A stretch of 64,000 bases of DNA from Favolaschia claudopus (GCA_037176885.1 JAWWNJ010000155.1:310001-374000); one strand, 5' to 3'; counted from the first letter of the stretch, positions 33,648-45,113 are shown. A program made the numbers and translations. The notes: generated from the sequence alone by a model not told the origin.

Positions 33648-34526
33648 AAGGAGTCGTCGGGGTGACGGAACACGATCCATGATTCAATTTGTATGGGGGT
33701 AATACTGTAACATTATTAGGCAAACACACACACCTTGAACTTATAAAAAATGCACACCCTCCCAAATCTACACAGGTTCGTCTTCAGAAGAAGAAAAAAC
33801 GCACAGGTACAGCATTTTCCGAGCCATCGGCAGCCAGCCCCGGATTGATCATCATGATCAACGATCTCGGCAACGGATCAAAGGTCCAAGCATTGGCTTT
33901 TCGAGTGCACTTTCAAACTGTTTTTCCTTTCTCTGCACGGCAATGTTCAGTGCCTGAGACAATGGTACATAGGGTACCTGCAGTATAATTATATGATCTT
34001 TCTACCTTCGGCCATCTTCCTTTTTCCAAAAATATCAGACCGGATACAAGAAAATTGAAGAAATGCAGTTCCAGTAATGTATTCGATTGAACCACCCAAG
34101 GAAGTCAGCGAGCTCTGGCAATCTGAAATACATTTTACGAAGTTAAATTTCGGAATTCATGGACACAATGGGCTTGCTACAAGGGCGCTATAGGTACAGG
34201 TACAAAACAGGGAAAACCTCTCCGTGATTTTCGATCAGATGGCAACTGATGACCATTGACGGGCCGAGATCCTGGTATCCCGAAGACCTGTGTATTTTTC
34301 TGACGAACCGTGTGTTGCAGTGTATTTTTTGCCTCTGGGATACAGGTTGTGTATTTTTTTGCCGACCTGTGCACAATTTGTGGAAAACCTCCATTAGGTG
34401 TGTATTTGGGTGCCAAAATCCCTGTAGCAGTGCAACAAATAATAATGTTACACTATTACAGCCATAAATTTGCTAATGTCTCCACGTTCAAATTAACTGG
34501 GTTCAATTCCCAGCTCCCCCGTAAGT
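33648..34526 (+). ncRNA. tRNA-like module 2, copy B, interrupted
   Basis: The 5' half (AGGAGTCGTCGGGGTGACGG, 33648 on) and the 3' half (T-arm CTGGG, TTCAATT, CCCAG at 34497-34513, then CTCCCC and T5 at 34541-34545) are separated by the 755-bp inverted-repeat element. The T-loop has one change from the other copies (TTCAATT for TTCGATT). Presumably inactive. Confidence 0.45.
33702..34456. mobile_element. MITE-like inverted-repeat element inside repeat copy B
   Basis: About 755 bp flanked by inverted repeats: TAATACTGTAACATTATTA (33700-33718) and its inverse with one mismatch (34440-34458). A TA lies at each outer edge, which would suit a TA target-site duplication. Just inside, variants of AAAATACACAGG recur facing inward on the right (four between 34275 and 34410) and TRCACAGG on the left. 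No transposase is encoded. It interrupts module 2. Confidence 0.6.
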
Positions 34527-36129
34527 CTTGCAATTCTGTCTTTTTCCTTTATATTTGTCGCTCTTTTGGCCAGGAATATTTCTTGATACACTCGAGTCAA
34601 AGTGGACTCTCTTTCGCACCTTCCTTACGTCATTACATTTGGATTCGTTCCTCCCAGAATCCTTGTAGCAAGGTCGCGTTTCTTGTTGTTACTTTTCTCC
34701 TTGATTCGTTTACCCTGGAAGACAGTTCAGCGAGACTAGATAGTTAGCATTCCAATTTTTGCGCGTGGTGGAAGTTCGACAATAATGAATTAAGTCCAAA
34801 CCACATCACATGCATTGAGTTGGATTACCGACGCACACGATATATAGAAACACCACCACGAACAGGCAAGATTGCTCCCGCGAGCGACTGACGACGAAAA
34901 GGGATTCGAGAAGGCGTCCATAACGCTGTCGACGGCCAAAATGAGGTCCGGTTATGGGGTCCAGCAAGGCGGGGTTGGGGGGCGTCGGTATGAGCAGCGA
35001 ATGAACGTGGTGGCGCGTATGATAAGGGAAAAGAGGAGAACGGGAAGAGGGTGGCGACGTAACTGGCGAATGCCGCCTACACCCACCCGCGACCCCCCTC
35101 TCATTCAATACCTCCTCCTCGTCCCGTACCCGCCAACCTCCCCCGCGGCGCTGGCTGAGCTCGTTTCCCACCTCACTCGATTCGGGCTGGCAGTCTTCGT
35201 CGAGTCAAGTACATCGGGAGACCCTATTGAGGGGCGGCATTTCTAACGCATCTAATACCAATGGTTACGACAATCTAGATTTCGAGCCGCGAGCGTAGGC
35301 AAATGCTGGCGCGGAGGAAGAAGGATTCGGGACGGGTGAAAGGAAGGAAAAGGAAGGGCGGGAGGTGGGAGTGTGTGGTAAGCACGGAGAGCGTGGCGGA
35401 ACGAGGAGGGAGAGAAGCAAAACGGGACGAGGACGCACTGTCCTCGACGACCCCCAAGTCAATTGTCGGCGAACTCAGCAGTCGGAGAGGTTAGAGTCAA
35501 GACCTTAGACAGAGCGGCAGCGGCGTCAGAGTTGTCGGTGCTATCGAGAGCGAGGTCAACCAGGCAGCTAGAAGCATTGAGAAGAGTTGGAAGTCGGGAG
35601 ACTGCGCGGCGACGCCGCGACGGTAAGTTCACAGACGGACGATGACAGGGGAGGACAAAAGCAGGCTGTTTGCTTCTGATTGGTTAGCCCGTGTGATACG
35701 ATCAAACTCCTCTTGCTTCAGTACCACGATGGTCTCTCCGCAATTCCAAGACCTTGGGACTTCTGGCGACGTTTATATCTAACGAGGAACCACAAACGTC
35801 TACTATCATTCTCTACTGCTGCCTTGGGCCCGAGAAAACAACTACTTACCCCGCGAGTTCTCTCACTTCAGTCTCGGACTCGGAGAGCGTGAAAACAACG
35901 AAATTGACATCTTACTTCACTCTGGCGAGCCGCGACGAACACTAATGTCTCTCAATTTACTCACTCAAATACCCCAGCAGTATTCCTCGAACCGATACTC
36001 CTCTGCTTCAGTCCTCTCAAACGACGACCGTTGTCTCGACTCTCCCAGTGAACGTTCATGCTTGCACCCAAATTCAGTCCCAACATCGCAATAGCTCTGG
36101 CTCGCAGTCACCACCACCTGCGTATCATA

Positions 36130-36228
36130 CACAGGGTCCACCGAATAACGAGCGCCGGTCAGTTCTGACTTAGGTCTCGACAATCTACATTTGCGCTCGT
36201 ACCGAGTTCGACTCTCGAGGGCCCTGTG
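36130..36228 (+). ncRNA. tRNA-like module 1, copy C (best-paired example)
   Basis: Acceptor-like stem extended to 10 bp: CACAGGGTCC (36130-36139) with GGGCCCTGTG (36219-36228), one T-G pair. Inner stem ACGAGCGC (36148-36155) with GCGCTCGT (36193-36200), 8 perfect bp. T-arm CCGAG, TTCGACT, CTCGA (36202-36218), 4 of 5 bp. T5 at 36244-36248. Compared with copy A, the inner stem carries a compensatory A-T to G-C change, evidence that structure is or was selected. Confidence 0.6.
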
Positions 36229-36923
36229 ATCTGGCGAAATATGTTTTTGAGTCGGAATTCTGCCATCCCTCTCGGTCTCCTCTTTCGCATTACATCGAAA
36301 CCGATGCACTCGTCTTGATATTCTCATCCCACTCCGAAGTTTCTTGTTTTCATATCGACATCTGAATTCTTCCCCGTCTCGACACGCGCTCCCGCTCGCA
36401 ACCAGAGGTCGGTGGTACACCCACTTGAAAACTACACGCGACTCCGTCGCCATCGACTAATCGGTCCTAGTACTAGACCTGAAGGTTCCGAAATGAATCA
36501 AATAGGCCTATCCTGATTTAATCCCTCTCATGGCGAGCTAGAAGCAGTACTCTTTCCCGAGTTCTCAGCAGCTCACCACGCCCCTTACTTTGTTATATTC
36601 CATGTCCTCCCGCCGCATTCACCCGTTTAATTCTCATTCAGCTTCCTCCCACCACTACCACGTTCAAGAAACAAGGATCCGCAGGCTGACTGGGTCACTG
36701 TGGCGGGATTTTCGTTCTGGTGAAAACTCCGATGTCTACAATCATCCGGCTCTACACCTGCTCGTCGAATCGACAACCCTTAGTCCCAATTCCCGCATCT
36801 CAGCTCTCCCTCATATTGAAGTCATAGACCAAACTCGAACAACGAATCTCGTTCAATCGATTCATGAGCAAGTCGGTGTCCGGCTATGGTCTTCCACTTG
36901 GTAGTATGAATCCCAGGGACAAC

Positions 36924-37017
36924 AGGGAGTCGTCGAGGCGACGGAACACCATCTATGCCTCGGTTTGTTGGAAAATTCATCGTGTTCGATTTATTTGGGT
37001 TCGATTCCCAGCTCCCT
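36924..37017 (+). ncRNA. tRNA-like module 2, copy C
   Basis: Outer stem AGGGAG (36924-36929) with CTCCCT (37012-37017), perfect. Small hairpin GTCG-AGG-CGAC (36932-36942). T-arm TTGGG, TTCGATT, CCCAG (36995-37011). T5 at 37038-37042. The 50-nt stretch between hairpin and T-arm has no obvious anticodon arm. Confidence 0.55.
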
Positions 37018-37200
37018 CGTGCTCTCGATCCCTCCGATTTTTCCTTCAAATTTGTTGTGTTTTTAGCATTCTGTTGAGCCACGAGTATTTCGCTATACTT
37101 ATACTTCAACCGTCGTGGAAGCTCGTGTCGCCGCCGCGTCACTACTTCAAGACTCAAGTTACGCTCTCCGAGTCAAAGCCCCCACTACGCAGGAGTATAT

Positions 37201-38227
37201 TATTCCGCCAGCTCGGACGGCGTTTAATCTCCGACGAACAGACCCCCTTCGTAGAGAGCATAGAGGTCAATTTCAAAATTTTGAAGACAAGAAAGCGCAT
37301 TTGCAAGATTCAAACTCCGCCAGCGGCGAACTCCGCCATCGGCAACATCAGATGAAGCACGTGCGCCGCACCTTTCCTTCCTCCCGCCATGATGCGGACG
37401 TCCCGGCTTCGCGGTATACGACGAGTCTACGGCCTCCGGGTATAATACAAAAACGAACGATGCTTGTTGCTGAACACGGGGACGGCGCGTACTTATTCTG
37501 CGCTTCAAAAGTTCCGCTGCCCCGCGTCAACTCACAACGGTCATCGTACTCGGTTTCGCTTTCATGAGAATCAGTGAGAAAAGCCCATCTCTGATGGATG
37601 TGGTTATGTGGCTCATTAGACTTCCATCTAGAAATGTCTCGACCCGCCCTATCGATCGCTATTTCTTTTTCTGTGAAAGACAAGGTGAAAACTGTTGTTT
37701 AGCAACGAGCAAATCCCTGTTGTATATGGCCTCGTCTTTGTTACCCGTAGTTATCGAGGCTTCAGAAAACAAGGTGTGAAAGCCTCTTGTTGTTCTCACC
37801 TCGCAGCTTTATCCGGATTCCGATTGTGGGTCCATAGACAAGCTTCTTGCCTGATAGCGAATTTTGATTTCTGATTCACGCATCGCTAGCGCTGGGGCAT
37901 AGAATGCGATCTCGTAGCATTATAATTGGTGAGTTCTTGTTAGGTGAATGGTTCGAAACGTTTCCCGCAGCGAGTTAAAGCAAATGTACAGCAGTTCATC
38001 AGCTCATGGGAGGGTAGATCACGATCAAAAACTCATTGTACTCATTTCTTGTCAAGCTTCGTCGCCCTAGCACAAACGGTCTTCCTAGGGTTATTGTTCA
38101 ATGCTCCCACAGCCCTGAGCAAAACAAAGTGTGGGAGGATAAGGTATCCATGCGACACCTTATTGTGGGCGTAGCGAGATATATAAATAAAGGAAGGTCG
38201 TTCGCGTCTTCATTTCTTTCACCAACA
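37201..38227. other. Intergenic, nothing recognised
   Basis: Between repeat copy C and the Zn2Cys6-type gene. Open stretches on both strands are short and unlike any family known to me. The last ~100 bp contain a TATATAAATA tract (38171-38180) about 50 bp upstream of the ATG at 38228, a plausible core promoter. Confidence 0.4.
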
Positions 38228-38488
38228 ATGAGCACCCGCACAACGCATGAAGAACGAGGGCCTCGCAGAAACCTGCAGGAGTTGAAGAAGAATGACCACC
38301 GAAGAATTACATGTGATGAGTGCCTCAGGTTGAATCTTAAGGTGATAATTTATCCTCATTATATTCCTTACTCATTGATTTGCAATTCACAGTGCCCCAA
38401 TAAGGCCCGAGAGGATTGTGTTCGTTGCAAACTGAAGGGTCTGAAATGTAAATATGGCCTCGATCCACGATATGCGGATTCGCGCTAG
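38228..38488 (+). CDS. Short protein with a Zn(II)2Cys6-type cluster
   Basis: Two exons, 38228-38341 and 38393-38488, separated by a 51-bp intron, encode 69 residues. After a basic N terminus comes CDECLRLNLK (end of exon 1), then CPNKAREDCVRCKLKGLKC. Together they give C-x2-C-x6-C-x7-C-x2-C-x6-C, the spacing of fungal Gal4-type binuclear zinc clusters that bind DNA. The frame ends with TAG at 38486-38488. The same frame then stays open for more than 1 kb as a Ser/Pro-rich stretch, so this may be the DNA-binding end of a larger transcription factor cut by a stop, or a mini-protein. Confidence 0.6.
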   Translation: MSTRTTHEERGPRRNLQELKKNDHRRITCDECLRLNLKVIIYPHYIPYSLICNSQCPNKAREDCVRCKLKGLKCKYGLDPRYADSR

Positions 38489-39583
38489 TCTCTTGTAAAC
38501 AGACGCTACAACACAATGGTCCTCGTACCTGCGAGATTCGCGCCAATCAGGAACCTCTGGCGGGAATTACCCGTCGCAGCCACTTGCTCCACCGCCGCGG
38601 TACGACTCTTCAAACACTGCACATCACGCCACTGCGGTTTCGCCTCCTGCAGCAACGAACTCTCCACTTCCCGTGCCACAGTATACAATTCTTCATACTC
38701 TGCTCCCCAAGTTCCATTCGCTACGTATACAGCTGCGTACGGTTTGCCGACAACTACATACGCTCCGGGTCCGCTTGCTCCATCGACCAGGCGCGCGTAC
38801 GAGTCACATCTCCCTGTTCAAGCGACTCAACCTTCCTCGTCATTGAACACCAGCACCTGGCAGTCGCGGGCCATGTCCTCTTCTATACCTCGCATTTCGG
38901 CTCCCGTGACACCCAATTCCGGACGGAGTGAGCTCTCACACGCTCAAGCAAGGGGAAGATCCATTTCAATGCAGCAGCCAGATTACCTCTCACCAGAACG
39001 CTCCATCCATCGTTCCTTGTCAACAAACCATCCCCCGTCCACGTCAACTTCAACGTATGTTTCCCCCTTCAACAAATACCCCATCCATGTACCACATGAC
39101 AATCCATCCGTCCAATCCATGAGGCATGGAACACGAAGATCGTCTTCCGCGGTTAGATCCTCTCTTCTGGACCACGTTCCGAGCACCCATGCTCCCTCGT
39201 CATCAGCTATACATCCGCCGAGGGGAAGATCTTCCTCCATCTCCGTCCAATCATCAGCTCCGCGCCCAACGTCCTCAGCTCGGGTTCCTGCGTCCTCTTC
39301 AGCTACGAGTTTGACTCGAAGGGGAAGATCTTCCTCTGTGTCTCGTGTGCTGCCGGACACCCGTCCTAACTTGCCTGGGCCGCATGTCACTTCTACGTCG
39401 AGGCGTTACAATGATATTGAGTACGACTTTTCCAGCGTCACCCCCCTTCCATTTTCGCCGTTTGTTGCTCCTCCGCGTAGTCCATCGTCTTCTCCGAGGT
39501 ATCATCCGAGAGCCTTGCCGGCACCAATGCGAGTCCAGCAGTCTTACGAATTCCCGAGTGGAACTAAACCTGGTGTGTGCTGA
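38489..39583 (+). CDS. Ser/Pro-rich frame, probable tail of the Zn2Cys6 gene
   Basis: Open from the TAG at 38486 to a stop at 39581, in the same frame as the zinc-cluster exon. First ATG at 38516. The sequence is low-complexity (Ser, Pro, Thr, Arg) with a repeated RGRSSS/RGRSIS motif at three or four places, typical of the disordered part of fungal transcription factors or RS-like proteins. A further exon after 39600 (DNLLPVPPVSATVAAFMPPG) looks plausible but I could not find a splice pair of normal length. Whether it is translated depends on the TAG. Confidence 0.4.
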   Translation, partial: SLVNRRYNTMVLVPARFAPIRNLWRELPVAATCSTAAVRLFKHCTSRHCGFASCSNELSTSRATVYNSSYSAPQVPFATYTAAYGLPTTTYAPGPLAPSTRRAYESHLPVQATQPSSSLNTSTWQSRAMSSSIPRISAPVTPNSGRSELSHAQARGRSISMQQPDYLSPERSIHRSLSTNHPPSTSTSTYVSPFNKYPIHVPHDNPSVQSMRHGTRRSSSAVRSSLLDHVPSTHAPSSSAIHPPRGRSSSISVQSSAPRPTSSARVPASSSATSLTRRGRSSSVSRVLPDTRPNLPGPHVTSTSRRYNDIEYDFSSVTPLPFSPFVAPPRSPSSSPRYHPRALPAPMRVQQSYEFPSGTKPGVC

Positions 39584-39619
39584 TCACTACTTGTTCCTTT
39601 ACTTCCAGGGATAACCTGC

Positions 39620-40087
39620 TTCCAGTCCCTCCCGTATCTGCGACCGTCGCAGCGTTTATGCCGCCTGGGTTGCCGCGATCTAAGTGAGTCGATTTAAGTA
39701 TAAATTCATGCGTAGCTAATTAAGCGTCGACGGAGTCTGAGACCCACTTACCGCAAGTGAACCTGTACATTTCAAATTTCACGATCTGTATGACATAACA
39801 TACTCCTCACACCGGTTCTCGTTCTCTCTTTCCGTTTTGTCATTCAGGTATATTTAATTGTCTCGCACCTATCGCTCTTATATGTCGCCTGAGCCGTGAA
39901 TCTCCAGTTTATGTTGAACTCAATATGCACTTTAACTTGTAACCCTCTATGCCTCTATGCTCTATGAATGCATGAAACATGATGTATGAACTATGCAACG
40001 GAATTCAAGCCACATCGGCCTCATCAACTATTTTGATGAATAGTATATCAGGAATATTAGATTCAAGACAACGACAATAGGTACCCT
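39620..40087. other. Intergenic, nothing recognised
   Basis: Convergent 3' region between the Ser-rich frame and the F-box gene; AT-rich, without repeats. Confidence 0.4.
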
Positions 40088-41688
40088 CTACGTTTCCGGC
40101 TTAGACATCAACTTCCTAGTCTTCCCCCACAACCTTGTCCGTCTGATCATCTCGTCGCTTTTGGGTTGAAAGGTCGGAAGCGTAAATGGGACGATGGAGA
40201 CGGAAGGAAAACACGACGTGAGTAGATCAGCTGCACGGCGAGGTGAATGGATGGGAGAGTCGAGAGGATGCCAGAACTCAAGGGTCCTGTGAGTAATTTC
40301 CGGTACTTTCAGTGTGGTGATGTCGACAGCCAGACGAAGTTCTCTCAAAGAGAGGCAATGCTGAGCCAACGAATGAAGCGAGTTGACGGTGGGGTATGAG
40401 TCAGGGGAATATCTGTAGCAGAAGATTGCCTGAAGCCACAGCTCTTCAATCTGCGGCCATGCTCGTGCCATGGCATCCAAGAATTTATCGTCCAAAATAA
40501 CTCCAAGCGTGCACATCAACCTCACACGACGTAAGTTGGAGAATACCAACAACGGTTGCAAGAAGTCGACTGGAATGATGTACGCGTTCAAGTCGGCAAA
40601 CACGGTATCGTTGCCGTACAAGTCGACTTGAATTGAGGTGAGGTGACGAGGATTGCAGGCAGAGTAAAGTGCACATAGAAGCGGCCCAGCATTCGGGGGT
40701 TGGTGAGCATCAATCCACAATGAACGAAGGGGGGAGGCGACCGTCGTAGTCACAAAGTCGGTGATGCATTCCAGTTCCATTGCCGTCAACACGAGCTTGC
40801 GTAAAGCAATAAACACAGGATTTGACAGCGGATGAGGGGATGGTGAAGATGCGAGGTGCCAGACAGTCAGATCTTTCAAACTGGAAAGGTTTGCAATATA
40901 ATTGCAAGCGGGAGCGTCCAAAGAATCAACACAGAGCGTGCGGAGAGCCGGCATTTCCGTCACCACTGAAGATACAGTTTCCGCTACCAGGGATGCAGAA
41001 TCCTGATCCTGAGCTGAATCGCATTGTAGATATGCGTGTTCCATCTGAGGAAAATAGGGTTGAAGGGAGCGGATAAACGGGATCCGAAACGAAGGACCGT
41101 CAAATAAGATAGTGAGGTTTCGGAGGCGAGAACCAAGCAACAGATCGATGTAGGGGAAAAGAGAAGAGGCGGAGTGACAAGATAACTTGCGCACGTTGGG
41201 CAACAACACGCCGCAAGGGATGTGGATGATGGACTCGAGGACCGATGCGTCCACATAGATGTCCTCTTCGTGGTCAGAGAACGTTCGTATCCGCCTAGAA
41301 TAATTCAGAACCAAGTTCCAATCCTCGGCTGCTAGGGGTGCAACAATTCTCTGGAATGCATTAATCAGTTTAGCGTCGGCCAGCGAACGCCTCAGACACA
41401 TACAAAGTACCCATCCTCGCAGATACACCAAGTGCTGGGAGGTAAACACTTCAAAAGTTTTATGACACCATTGCTCCGCCTCCAGAGTATGTCCAGCGCG
41501 ACAGTGGAGAAGTTCTTGCAGGTTGTGGCGAGCTGGAGGACAGATTTGGCATTTACCGGTCCACCTTTCTCGTCGACACGAATCTGTGCGACAGCGGAAT
41601 CTGGATGTCGCGGATTGACTGAGGGTTCCTCGACGAGTTCTTCGAAGATCATCTGGGTGAGTTCCGCGACTTTCCAGCACCTATGCAT
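40088..41688 (-). CDS. F-box-like protein, Agaricomycete expanded family
   Basis: Two exons on the minus strand, 41688-41411 and 41348-40088, with a 62-nt intron; 512 residues. The start MHRCWKVAELTQMIFEELVE is the usual opening of this family. The F-box-like segment continues LQLATTCKNFSTVALDILWR. The splice joins CICEDG to IVAPLAAEDWNLVLNYSRRIRTF, which restores the conserved block after the F-box. The C-terminal two thirds are LRR-like (LLPNVRKLSCHSA, LRNLTILFDG, LSSLKDLTVWHLA, CLSLRELRLAVD). It lies alone between repeat copies C and D. Likely an SCF adaptor; substrate unknown. No disruption seen. Confidence 0.82.
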
Positions 41689-42449
41689 GAGTGTCGTCGT
41701 GGTGAGAGCGAGACGGACCCACACCGGGAGTGTGTTGCCGAGTACCCGGAATCAGGCTGTGATTAGCGGCGTGAACGTCTGAAATCAATACGCGTAAACA
41801 GCTGTTGTTCTTTATGAAGGCGCTCGAACCACGTTGAGATAATCAGGCAGTCTGAGAATGAACAAAACCATACAGTTTATGAGATAATTTGCAGAGAAAA
41901 TTGAGGCAGATTACTAGACCCTAGACGAATCAGGATTCAGGACGAATCAGAGTCGCGACTCTTGCACGACTCGCCACTTCAATGAAGAATTTCTTAGATA
42001 GTTGTTTTTGTCGGCAATACGTCGTGGATGAGATGTAATAAAGCATCGGCTGGGAGAAAGCATGAATCAGGTCAAGAATGGATAATGGTTTCCTTGAGAG
42101 TATGCAGTCTCCATAATGGCGGGCAAAGTCGCAAAGGTCAAGATTCGGATAGATTCGATTCCGCAAGTAAGGTTTCGTCGGGATACAGATATGATGTTCG
42201 TTCTGTACTTCATTATCTGAAAGAGACGCCGAATGAGAGAAAACCCCCGTAGGACTGACAGAATCCAGATGGACGAGCGAGTTCAAGTTGGAGCGACAAG
42301 CGAATGACAGACGAAAATGGCGCGCAGGATCATTTTCAAGTCAGATAAATGAACGATCGACGGAAGCTGGTACAAGTTCGAGAGAACGAAGGAGAATCAT
42401 TCTTTCTAGGGAAGGTTATTACCATTACCACTCGCTTATGCGAAAACCA
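41689..42449. other. Intergenic, nothing recognised
   Basis: Promoter side of the F-box gene followed by the approach to repeat copy D. No gene signal. Confidence 0.4.
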
Positions 42450-44545
42450 AAGGGCAAGGTACGCACAGAGATCTCCATCTCCATCTCCATCCGCATCCGC
42501 ATCCTCTCCCTCTCACCCTGCGCCGTCACGTTCAAATTCGCCGTCTCCTTCTCCGCATCATCGCGTGCATTTACACCATTAACCCACCATCAGAGCATCG
42601 TCCCGACTATGTGCATCCCATTCGGGGATGAAGAGGAGAATAGAAACAAAGCGGGGAGATCGGAATCGAGCGTGACGCGAATAGGGACGGACTATGTTCC
42701 CACCGCAAAACACGTCGTCCACTGAAGACGAAAGCATTGAGGTTCCCCGTCGTATGAGTCATCCACTTCCACAATTCCATACTCCCCTCCGGCCACCCAC
42801 GAAAGCGAAAGGCAAAAAGATGGGGAGCAGAAACAGGGAAGAGAACACAACAAAAAGGAAAACGTGAAGATCGCACCGCGAGCATCACGCACCGATATTG
42901 AAGCGCAAATGTATCCGCCGAAATTGAGCAAGCCCACTGCGCAAAACGCTTTGCTCCTCTCCGAGCTTTCGGTTACCCGGTAGCCACTTCGTCGCAGGCC
43001 AAAGAAAGGGGAAGGAAAAGAAAGGAAACAGTGAAGGAAAGACCCATAACGAGTTTCAGGGGCTTTCATCGCGTTACACTGCTTGCCAAAGTCCACATAC
43101 CAGTCCACCATTCAGATTCCACCATTCCTCTAGGGACAGAAGACAAACCGAGACAACTGGCGAAGAGGAAGAATAGCGTTGGTACCGGAAAGGATATTTC
43201 ACCGTTGATTCGTGTTATCACCAACGTAGGGAGAGCGTGAGCGGGAATCCGAGCCGTTTGTGGGGAAAATTAGTCGGATTTGAGTACAGTCGAGTCTTGG
43301 TCGAGTCGACGAGGAAATTCAAAGCGGTGGGGCCGTCTGAGTCATCTGTGGCCCGAGAGTGAAGTTTACCCAGCGGCAAGAGAGACATCTTAGACAGCTG
43401 GAAGCCGCGAGGTTGCGCGACGACGGTGAGCCCGCAGAGCGACGATGATGGCGAAGGACAAGAGTGATTGCTTGGTCGTGATGAGCTGGAACGTCTGATG
43501 CGATCAAACACCTCTTGGTTCCGTACCACCATGTTCTCTCCGCAATCTCGAAACGTCCGATCTGCGGGCGAAAACTCAACCATCGAGGCTACAAATAGGA
43601 CTACTGCGACTACAAATACAGGCTTCGGGTCCGCAAAAACCAGGCTCAGCGAACGAATGGAGCATTTCAATAGTACCGATCCACTGACGACTCACGAGCC
43701 GCGACAACAGTGACGGCATTCAACCTCCTCGGTCGAAGATAGCGGCCGTACTCCTCAACCTATCAGGTCTTTCACCTACCTACCTACGGATTTAACTATG
43801 CCTGCTACATCTCTCAAATTCAAACCTCCAGTCGACACTTGGCGTTTGGATATGCCTTCGCGCATCCGGTTCCGACTCCGACTCCTGCTCGTCCTCGCTC
43901 AAACTCAAACCTCCCCAAAAAACTCCAAAACGTACTTTGCCAAGACTATCATATTCAAAAAACTAAACCAACAAGTGCTGGCCCTTTCTACTTCCCATCA
44001 GAAGATTCGCGTTCCGAGTTTGAATCTCGGGGTCTTTCTGGTCGGTATGCGGGGTTGTTTTGTTTTCGTGAACATTCAAATAACACCCTTCTTCTAGGTC
44101 GGCTATCTCTTCCGAGTCGTCCAAACGACACCAATCAACGCGCCTCGCTGTTTACAGCATCTCCCGTATCGAAAATTACCACCTCCCAAACAGAGGTCGG
44201 TAATACCTATCCCGAATACAATCCTCAAGTATTCAGAACCTTTGCAACTCGATTGTATCCGTCCCGAGTTCGACGCTCGGCAACCTCTTCAAGCTTCAAT
44301 TCAACATTTTTTTGATACCCCTCCGATTTGCGTCACAGCGCTCTTGCTCGGACTTTCCACTGTTCATACAACTGAATATCTGTATGAGAAAAACCAGGGA
44401 CTCACTTCAAATGTTATCTTATACTGACCCAAATAAATTCCGCGAATTGAACCATGTCTACGCTTAGCTATAGCTCGGTGTGTGCTGACGTACGCCACGG
44501 CATTCAACTTGAAACCCTGCTGATACGCACAAGCATACTCTCAAA

Positions 44546-44599
44546 GGGGAGGGATGTCGCGGCGACGGAACTCTAACTGGGTTCGATTCCCAGCTCCCT
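44546..44599 (+). ncRNA. tRNA-like module 2, copy D (compact)
   Basis: Outer stem GGGGAG (44546-44551) with CTCCCT (44594-44599), hairpin GTCG-CGG-CGAC (44556-44566), T-arm CTGGG, TTCGATT, CCCAG (44577-44593), T4 at 44622-44625. The loop between hairpin and T-arm is only 10 nt, against about 50 in the other copies. This shows that the three stems, not the loop, are the conserved core. Confidence 0.55.
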
Positions 44600-45113
44600 C
44601 GTGGGTGTCGAAGACGATCGCTTTTGCTTGAAATTTGTCGTCGTTTGTCATCTCGTTGAACGACCAATTCTCGATACAGTTGAACTAGCCTCGTGTCGCT
44701 ACCCTCTGAGAGCGAGCGCCTCCACTCAGTAGTACATGAGCCTATGGGTTCGGACCGCGTTGAATCCTAGACGAACCTGTTCGCAAAAATGATGCGGGAA
44801 TTATTTATTTCTTTGCATCTGGATCCTCGTACCTGAAACCTATTGCTTCTACGGCCGACTGTTCCTGTCCTACGGTGTGGAATTCGCCGAAACGATATAA
44901 CGCTTCCAGGCAAATAACTATATTGTCTGCGAGATCACCCGGCCCCTGTGAGGCATATTTGCGTGTAGGTAGACATCGATGCAATCGCACCTATTCTCTG
45001 AATCGACCGTGATCGTAATCTCACCGACATATTCAAGTCTTCATGTGAACCGCGTCAATCGAACCAGTCAAGAAGAGTTCACCCCGAGGGATCAATATGC
45101 GGCTAAGAAAAAC

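Larger units (their letters stand above)
29440..34720 (+). repeat. Noncoding repeat unit, copy B (with nested insertions)
   Basis: Second copy of the repeat, longer because it holds a 5'-truncated LINE (about 32372-33526) and an inverted-repeat element (33702-34456). Shared landmarks with A include TTTGCCCGGG...ATGAAAT with CATCAATATATT (29500, cf. 26100), GCGTATGTTTG (29776, cf. 26341) and the ATCAAACACCTCTTGCTTC block at 30818. Module 1 is at 31224-31306. Module 2 is split by the inverted-repeat element. Confidence 0.65.
34750..37200 (+). repeat. Noncoding repeat unit, copy C
   Basis: Third copy, about 2.4 kb. It shares with B the block GCTGAGCTCGTTTCCCACC (35153 here, 30267 in B), the ATCAAACTCCTCTTGCTTC block at 35701, module 1 at 36130-36228 and module 2 at 36924-37017. 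Module 3 was not found. Boundaries approximate. Confidence 0.62.

Noticed and set aside
25440..37200. Many open frames of 60-150 codons on both strands
   Set aside because: None is conserved between repeat copies A, B and C, frames overlap on both strands, and composition follows the GA- or CT-rich DNA.
27582..44599. Ordinary tRNA genes at the T-arm/B-box sites
   Set aside because: The T-arms are canonical, but no D-arm and anticodon arm of normal geometry can be formed, and copies differ strongly in the middle. They are tRNA-like at most.
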